Source: Acidobacteriota bacterium (GTDB lineage: Bacteria; Actinomycetota; Acidimicrobiia; Spongiisociales; UBA5794). Taken from it: a DNA stretch of 9,486 nt. The position numbers and the translations under genes are program-made. Where the stretch lies: contig JACZST010000057.1 in NCBI GenBank assembly GCA_022574065.1, positions 1 through 9,486 on the forward strand, written 5' to 3'. Of the stretch, positions 5,306 to 9,486 are shown one piece after another (the first letter of the stretch is position 1; each line of letters begins with the position of its first letter). A model generated the notes under the pieces. That model saw only the letters and a program-made list of their open reading frames with translations. It had not been told where the DNA came from and did not search any database.

Positions 5306-6790
5306 TCACAGATCCGGAGCGGCGGCAATTGCCGTCAGCACCGCCGTTGCCTTGGCTACGCATTCGCGATATTCCGAAGCCGGGTCGCTGTCTGCGACGA
5401 TGCCTGCGCCGGCTTGTACCCAGGCGTGCCTGCCGTCTGCGATCATCGTGCGCAGACCGATTGCCGTGTCGACGTTCCCTGAGAAGTCGAGGTAGCCGAT
5501 GGCGCCGGCATACGGGCCACGCCGCGTCGTCTCCAGCTCATCGACGATCTCCATCGCCCGCACCTTCGGGGCCCCGCTGACCGTGCCGTGCGGAAAGGTC
5601 GCCCTGAGCACGTCAACGGCACCAAGGCCCTCCCTCAGCCGACCCGACACGCCCGAAACGATGTGCATGACGTGCGAGTACCGCTCGATAACCATCAGCT
5701 CATCGACGCGCACCGTCCCGTATTCACACACCCTGCCGAGATCGTTGCGGGCCAGATCCACCAGCATCACATGTTCCGCCAGCTCCTTGTCGTCGGAGAG
5801 CAGCTCGGCCTCCAACCGGCGATCCTCCTCGGGGTCGATGCTTCGCGGCCGGGTCCCGGCAATCGGCCTGCTGTACACCACACCGTCGCGCACCCGCGTC
5901 ATCAGCTCCGGTGAGGATCCGGCGATCGACATCGTCCCGTGACGGAAGAAGTACATGAAGGGTGAGGGGTTGACCAGCCGAAGAGCGCGATATACGGCGA
6001 AGGCGTCGCCGTTGAATTCCACCGTAAACCTGACAGAGGGCACGATCTGGTACGCGTCGCCGGCGTTGATGTAATCGATCGCGGTCCGTACCGCTGCCTC
6101 GAACTCGGCCTGGTCCACGTTGGCTTCGGCCTCGGCTGGTGGGTCGAACGCAGGACGAAGCACGGCACCCGGGACCGGCGTCGAAGACAGCCGGTCGGCG
6201 TCTGCGGCCAACGCGGCGACGGCCGCGCGGTACTGCTGTCGGGGGTCGTCACCGACGAACACATTGCGGATGAGAATCACCGAGTCTCGCAACGAGTCGA
6301 TGGCGGCCATCCCTCCGGTGAACTGCCATACCATCTCGGGCAATGACCGGTCGTCTCTCGGTGCGTGTGGCAGATCCTCGACGTAACGCGCCATGTCGTA
6401 TGCGAGATAGCCGACCGCACCACCGTGCAGTGGTGGAGGCGCAGGACCCAGGCCGGCAGCGGCCCCGTCCGGGGCGCTGAAGCGCTGCATCAGGTCGTCG
6501 AGCACCGCAAACGGATCGCCATCGACGAGGTTCAAATCGGCGCCCTCCACGCGGGTCACACCATCGCCGGCGATCAGCGTGAACGCCGCATCCCACCCCA
6601 CGAATGACCAGCGCGCCCAGCGCTCCCCTTTCTCCACCGACTCCAGCAAGAAACCGGCGCCGTCACCGACCAGCTTCTCGAACACGGAGACCGGCGTGTC
6701 CCTGTCGGCGAGTACCTCGAGCGCGACCGGGACCACCGAAAAGTCGGAGGCCAGATCGAGAAAATCACTCTCGGTCAAGGAAAACCCCAT
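5306..6790 (-). CDS. trpE: Anthranilate synthase component I
   Basis: This 494-residue chorismate-utilising enzyme makes anthranilate with ammonia from the amidotransferase TrpG. Seen in order are LLES at 48-51 (the tryptophan feedback site), GYLAYD (127-132), QIVPSVRF (248-255), PIAGTR (309-314), ARND (347-350), FPHGTVSGAPK (399-409), AIGYLDFSGN (430-439) and QAGAGIV (459-465), with Glu473 downstream. These favour TrpE over PabB, as do the length, the LLES element and the trp neighbours. The ATG at 6790 gives the standard N-terminus, but no Shine-Dalgarno site precedes it. No trp leader peptide with tandem UGG codons or attenuator is visible in the 42 bp upstream gap, so end-product control probably acts on the enzyme. 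trpG is not adjacent. Confidence 0.96.
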   Translation of the reverse strand: MGFSLTESDFLDLASDFSVVPVALEVLADRDTPVSVFEKLVGDGAGFLLESVEKGERWARWSFVGWDAAFTLIAGDGVTRVEGADLNLVDGDPFAVLDDLMQRFSAPDGAAAGLGPAPPPLHGGAVGYLAYDMARYVEDLPHAPRDDRSLPEMVWQFTGGMAAIDSLRDSVILIRNVFVGDDPRQQYRAAVAALAADADRLSSTPVPGAVLRPAFDPPAEAEANVDQAEFEAAVRTAIDYINAGDAYQIVPSVRFTVEFNGDAFAVYRALRLVNPSPFMYFFRHGTMSIAGSSPELMTRVRDGVVYSRPIAGTRPRSIDPEEDRRLEAELLSDDKELAEHVMLVDLARNDLGRVCEYGTVRVDELMVIERYSHVMHIVSGVSGRLREGLGAVDVLRATFPHGTVSGAPKVRAMEIVDELETTRRGPYAGAIGYLDFSGNVDTAIGLRTMIADGRHAWVQAGAGIVADSDPASEYRECVAKATAVLTAIAAAPDL

Positions 6791-6797
6791 CGAGCGA

Positions 6798-6832
6798 GAC
6801 TAGCGAACAGTGACCAGTTCCCAGTTGCGACT
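6798..6832. repeat. Degenerate heptamer array between ccdA and trpE
   Basis: On the plus strand the core is three 7-base units ending in CAGT: GAACAGT (6805), GACCAGT (6812) and TCCCAGT (6819), flanked by weaker units on both sides. The first core unit is identical to the first unit of the array before trpC and lies on the same side, towards the downstream gene's start. The array abuts the ccdA stop codon at 6833-6835. Confidence 0.55.
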
Positions 6833-7582
6833 CTACGAAGTCGTCAGGCTGTCGAGGCCGAGGCTGTCGAGCAGCTCGAAGAAGAAATTGGACAGCTGGC
6901 CAAGGCGACCGGTCACCATCACCACGCCGAACCCCACAAGCAGCAGTCCAGAGAAGACGGTGATCGGCGTCAGGTATCGCTTGATCCAGTCAAACGCTGA
7001 GAAGGCCTTGGCCAGCAGCAGCGATGTCAGCAGGAACGGGATTCCGAGGCCAAGCGAGTAGAAGAGAAGCACTGTCATGCCCTCCGTGACCGTCGCCGTG
7101 GCCGCTCCCAGGGCGAGCGCCGAGGCGAGGAAGGGCCCGATGCACGGAGTCCAACCGAAGGCAAAGGCCGCTCCCATTACGGGGGGGCCGAAGTAGCCGA
7201 GCGTCTGCGCACCGTGCGCTTCGACGCGCCGTTCTCTCATGATCGGCAATAGCAGCGATGGAGACCACACGGCGGTGACGGCAATGAACAGGCCCATGCC
7301 GATGATCACCCAACCGGCGACCAGGGTGAAGATCTGCTGATTCAGGAACGCCGACAGCGAGGTAGCGGTGGCCCCAAGGGCAACGAATACGGCGCTGAAC
7401 CCGAATACGAATAGCCCCGTCATTCCCACCACCCTCCGCATCGAAACCTCGCCGGTCGACAACTCTTGGAGGGAGTAGCCGGACATCAGCGAGATATATC
7501 CGGGCAGCAACGGCAGTACGCAAGGCGACAGGAACGAAGCCGCTCCAGCCAGCGCGGCGGCAATGAGTGAGACTTCAGTCAC
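6833..7582 (-). CDS. ccdA: CcdA/DsbD-type cytochrome c biogenesis membrane protein
   Basis: This 249-residue integral membrane protein passes electrons from cytoplasmic thioredoxin across the membrane to extracytoplasmic thiol proteins, which keep apocytochrome c reduced for haem attachment. The two redox cysteines are in the family motifs: Cys21 in FLSPCVLPLLPGY and Cys147 in FGWTPCIGPFL. About six hydrophobic segments can be picked out, as expected for CcdA. The start is the GTG at 7582, fixed by GGGAGG just upstream; the longer open frame to 7726 has an unlikely hydrophilic N-terminus and lies antisense to the transporter gene. No resA, ccsA or ccsB gene is adjacent. The nearest plausible client is the cytochrome c lipoprotein encoded just beyond trpE. 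The symbol is by family; a DsbD-like role in general disulfide reduction is the alternative. Confidence 0.9.
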   Translation of the reverse strand: MTEVSLIAAALAGAASFLSPCVLPLLPGYISLMSGYSLQELSTGEVSMRRVVGMTGLFVFGFSAVFVALGATATSLSAFLNQQIFTLVAGWVIIGMGLFIAVTAVWSPSLLLPIMRERRVEAHGAQTLGYFGPPVMGAAFAFGWTPCIGPFLASALALGAATATVTEGMTVLLFYSLGLGIPFLLTSLLLAKAFSAFDWIKRYLTPITVFSGLLLVGFGVVMVTGRLGQLSNFFFELLDSLGLDSLTTS

Positions 7583-8933
7583 AGATCCTCCCGTGGGGAC
7601 CGTGGAGATCAACGGTAGAGACGGCGCCGATGTTCCCGACGACGGTAGGCTCCCGTCGTTCCTCCACCCCCTCTTCGGCTCGCGCATGGCATTACCCAAG
7701 TTCCTCAGCCCGACTGAAACGTTCACCGTCAGCGACCGGCGAATTGTGTTCCTACTCGGAATCGTTGCTTTCGTCGCCGGTTACGCCGGCGCGCAGATGG
7801 CCCACACCCTCCCTTTTGCCAGGCTATCCCTCGGTCTGACCGAGGGCACGATGGCTCTGGTATTCGCCGGAGTACGCGCCGCCTCGCTCCTCGGAGTCGG
7901 GTTCTCGATCGTCGCCGACCGGGCCGGGAGAAAGCTCCCGCTGATGGGTGCCTATACATTGCTGGCAGCCGGCAGCTTGCTCACCGCATTCGTACCCATT
8001 CCCGCCGTCTACATCGTCGCCCAGTCGGGAGTCCGGATCGGCGTCGTCGCTGTCGCCGGGCTGGGATTGGTGTTGCTGGCGGAGGAGTTGACCCCTGGAT
8101 TGCGCGGCTATGGGATGGGGCTGTACGGGTTGGCCGGCTCGCTCGGCGTGGGCACGGGTCTCCTCCTCCTCCCCCTGGCTGAGCGCGCCGATGAAGGGTG
8201 GCGGATCCTGTTTGCCCTCGCCGGGTTGAGCCTGTTGGCGATCCCTTTGCTGCTTCGGTTCCTGCCAGAGAGCCGGGCGTTCCGAGCAGGTCCTGCGATC
8301 TCATTCGTGAGCGCCCTGCGCATGGGGCTGGGCAAACATTTCTGGCCGCTGGCCGGCGTGTCTTTCTTTATCGCCGCCTTTGCCTCGCCCGCTTTCGACT
8401 TCGTCCTGGAACGTTTGATCAACGATCTGCAATGGCAGGCCGGAGCCGCCAGGTTCCTTCTGATCATCGCCAGCGGACTCGGCACGGTCGGTTTGCTTGT
8501 TGGGGGGCGAGCCGCAGACCGAATCGGGAGGCGACCAACGACTGTCGCCGCGATCACCATCGGTCTGGTCGGCGGCCTCGGTTTCTATTTGCTCGACAGC
8601 GGCTGGTTCCTTGCCGCCTCGGTGTTCCTGGCGACGTTCGGCGCCACCATGCTGACCCCCGCCCTCGGTGCGATGCGGGCCGAGCTGTTTCCGACCAGGG
8701 TGCGAGCCACCGCCGCAGGCTGGGTCACTAATGTCGCCATTGTGGGGAGCATCACCGGGTTTGTGATCGCGGGCGTGCTCATCGACCGGGTCGGCCTGCC
8801 AACAACGATCGCCATCCTCGGCAGCGGCGTGATTGCCGCGGTGTTCCTCACGCTGCAGCTGCCGGAGACGAAGGGCATGGACATCGTCAAGACCCGGCGC
8901 CGCGAGAGCCGAACCGCGTCGGACGCCAGTTAG
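7563..8933 (+). CDS. Major facilitator superfamily transporter, sugar-porter-like
   Basis: This 456-residue protein has the pattern of about twelve hydrophobic segments in two halves. The duplicated loop motif is ADRAGRK at 118-124 and GGRAADRIGRRP at 314-325. LPESR at 234-238, ELFPTRVRATAAG at 374-386 and a C-terminal LPETKG at 433-438 point to the sugar porter or a related organic-acid branch. The substrate cannot be named. The start is unsettled. ATG 7563 would overlap the 5' end of divergent ccdA by 20 bp. GTG at 7593 or 7602 avoids this, and ATG 7686 leaves a 19-residue lead into the first helix. By hand count, 26 of 31 codons from 7593 to 7685 end in G or C, so that part looks translated. 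The first forty residues are hydrophilic and unusually long for the family. Confidence 0.88.
   Translation: MSETSVTDPPVGTVEINGRDGADVPDDGRLPSFLHPLFGSRMALPKFLSPTETFTVSDRRIVFLLGIVAFVAGYAGAQMAHTLPFARLSLGLTEGTMALVFAGVRAASLLGVGFSIVADRAGRKLPLMGAYTLLAAGSLLTAFVPIPAVYIVAQSGVRIGVVAVAGLGLVLLAEELTPGLRGYGMGLYGLAGSLGVGTGLLLLPLAERADEGWRILFALAGLSLLAIPLLLRFLPESRAFRAGPAISFVSALRMGLGKHFWPLAGVSFFIAAFASPAFDFVLERLINDLQWQAGAARFLLIIASGLGTVGLLVGGRAADRIGRRPTTVAAITIGLVGGLGFYLLDSGWFLAASVFLATFGATMLTPALGAMRAELFPTRVRATAAGWVTNVAIVGSITGFVIAGVLIDRVGLPTTIAILGSGVIAAVFLTLQLPETKGMDIVKTRRRESRTASDAS
7587..7592 (-). promoter_or_regulatory. Ribosome binding site deciding the ccdA GTG start
   Basis: The minus strand reads GGGAGG, four bases before the GTG at 7582. 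It supports the short ccdA start and argues against the frame extending to 7726. Confidence 0.75.
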
Positions 8934-9134
8934 CTAGCTGAGAGGCTGAGGGCGCGATCTGGTCCCTGTCGCCGTGCCCGAGCCGGCCGTTGCCAAGAGC
9001 GGGCGGAAAAACCAGGCGCCACTCCAGTGTGTCGAGACGACCGGTCACCTTTCGGTGCGCGCTCCTAGACGTGACCGTCGTCACTCCAGGACAGAGGAAA
9101 CGGGCGGGTCAGTTCGTGAGCGACCCTTCGTCTG
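8934..9134. other. Intergenic gap between two convergent genes
   Basis: These 201 bases hold no gene I can support. Two weak stem-loops are visible: GTGAC-loop-GTCAC at 9071-9084, and CGTCT-GTT-AGACG at 9129-9141, which overlaps the cyclase stop. Neither has a T-run, so I do not call them terminators, though a transcription end for both convergent genes is expected here. Confidence 0.5.
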
Positions 9135-9486
9135 TTAGACGCTTGCCCGAAAGAGCTGCCACTTGTCCGGTACGCCTTTGAGCGTGTACGTGCCGTACGC
9201 CTCGAGAGTGATACCGGATCCGGCAACGAGGTCTTTCACGGTCCGTGACACGACCACCTCTCGCGCCTTGGCGATATCAGCAACCCGAGATGCAATGTGC
9301 ACGGAGATACCCTCTACATCGCCATTGACCAGATGGATTTCTCCGGTATGTAGCCCGGCTCGCACCTCGAGTCCGAGTGGTCGTACGGATTCAGTGATCG
9401 AAAGCGCACATCGGATGGCTCGGGCAGGGGCGTCGAACGTCGCCAAGAATCCGTCACCCGTGGTCTTGATCTCGACTCCACGGAAT
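9135..9486 (-). CDS. Class III adenylate/guanylate cyclase, C-terminal part (5' end beyond window)
   Basis: The frame is open from the right edge to the TAA at 9137-9135, giving 117 residues of the C-terminal half of a class III nucleotide cyclase domain. The first visible residues include VEIKTTGDGFLATFD, whose Asp in GDG is the second metal ligand of the family. HTGEI and then GISVHIASRVAD follow; the latter holds the conserved Arg that stabilises the transition state, with His where many cyclases have Asn. The end, YTLKGVPDKWQLFRA, is the usual finish of the soluble actinobacterial and rhizobial cyclases. Such proteins make cAMP (rarely cGMP) and often carry an N-terminal sensor or a further ATPase domain. 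Here the protein stops right after the cyclase domain, so any sensor must be N-terminal and outside the window. Confidence 0.92.
   Translation of the reverse strand, partial: FRGVEIKTTGDGFLATFDAPARAIRCALSITESVRPLGLEVRAGLHTGEIHLVNGDVEGISVHIASRVADIAKAREVVVSRTVKDLVAGSGITLEAYGTYTLKGVPDKWQLFRASV

Noticed and set aside
6791..6832. trp attenuator or T-box ahead of trpE
   Set aside because: Only 42 bp are available, with no leader peptide rich in tryptophan codons and no antiterminator/terminator pair.
9071..9084. GTGAC/GTCAC hairpin in the convergent gap as a terminator
   Set aside because: The stem is 5 bp with no T-run on either strand; expected often by chance.

Overview
The window is a high-GC bacterial segment that reads like an actinomycete chromosome. 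This is an inference from codon use, the style of the TadE and cyclase genes and the order of the trp genes. A deep or Acidimicrobiia-like lineage would fit, but the sequence alone does not prove it. Almost everything is ordinary core or accessory housekeeping, and I see no phage, transposase, CRISPR array or defence locus.

Layout. Positions 1-1067 (minus) hold two tandem paralogous TadE-like pilus/secretion genes, the second running off the left edge. Positions 1068-1607 hold no protein gene. They contain an intact class II tRNA-Leu(CAA) on the plus strand, a broken 5' copy of it just upstream and a short 3' fragment downstream. Positions 1608-6790 (minus) are a tryptophan operon, in transcription order trpE, a cytochrome c lipoprotein gene, trpC, trpF, trpB, trpA. 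trpC to trpA are joined by 4-8 bp start/stop overlaps. trpG and trpD are not present. A ccdA-type thiol-disulfide membrane protein gene (6833-7582, minus) lies 42 bp upstream of trpE and may be cotranscribed with it. A major facilitator transporter (plus) diverges head to head from ccdA and ends at 8933. A 201 bp gap without clear features separates it from the 3' part of a class III adenylate cyclase gene (minus) that runs off the right edge.

How the genes work together. TrpE with an unlinked TrpG makes anthranilate. TrpD (unlinked) would follow, then TrpF, TrpC and TrpBA complete tryptophan synthesis. The cytochrome c gene inside the operon is functionally unrelated to tryptophan, but its neighbour ccdA belongs to a family that supplies reductant for cytochrome c maturation, so ccdA and the cytochrome may form a small redox pair around trpE.

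The least explained structures are the two short arrays of degenerate heptamers directly upstream of trpE and trpC (both genes lack a visible Shine-Dalgarno site), the tRNA-Leu fragments, and a near-identical 62 bp block shared by the two TadE genes.
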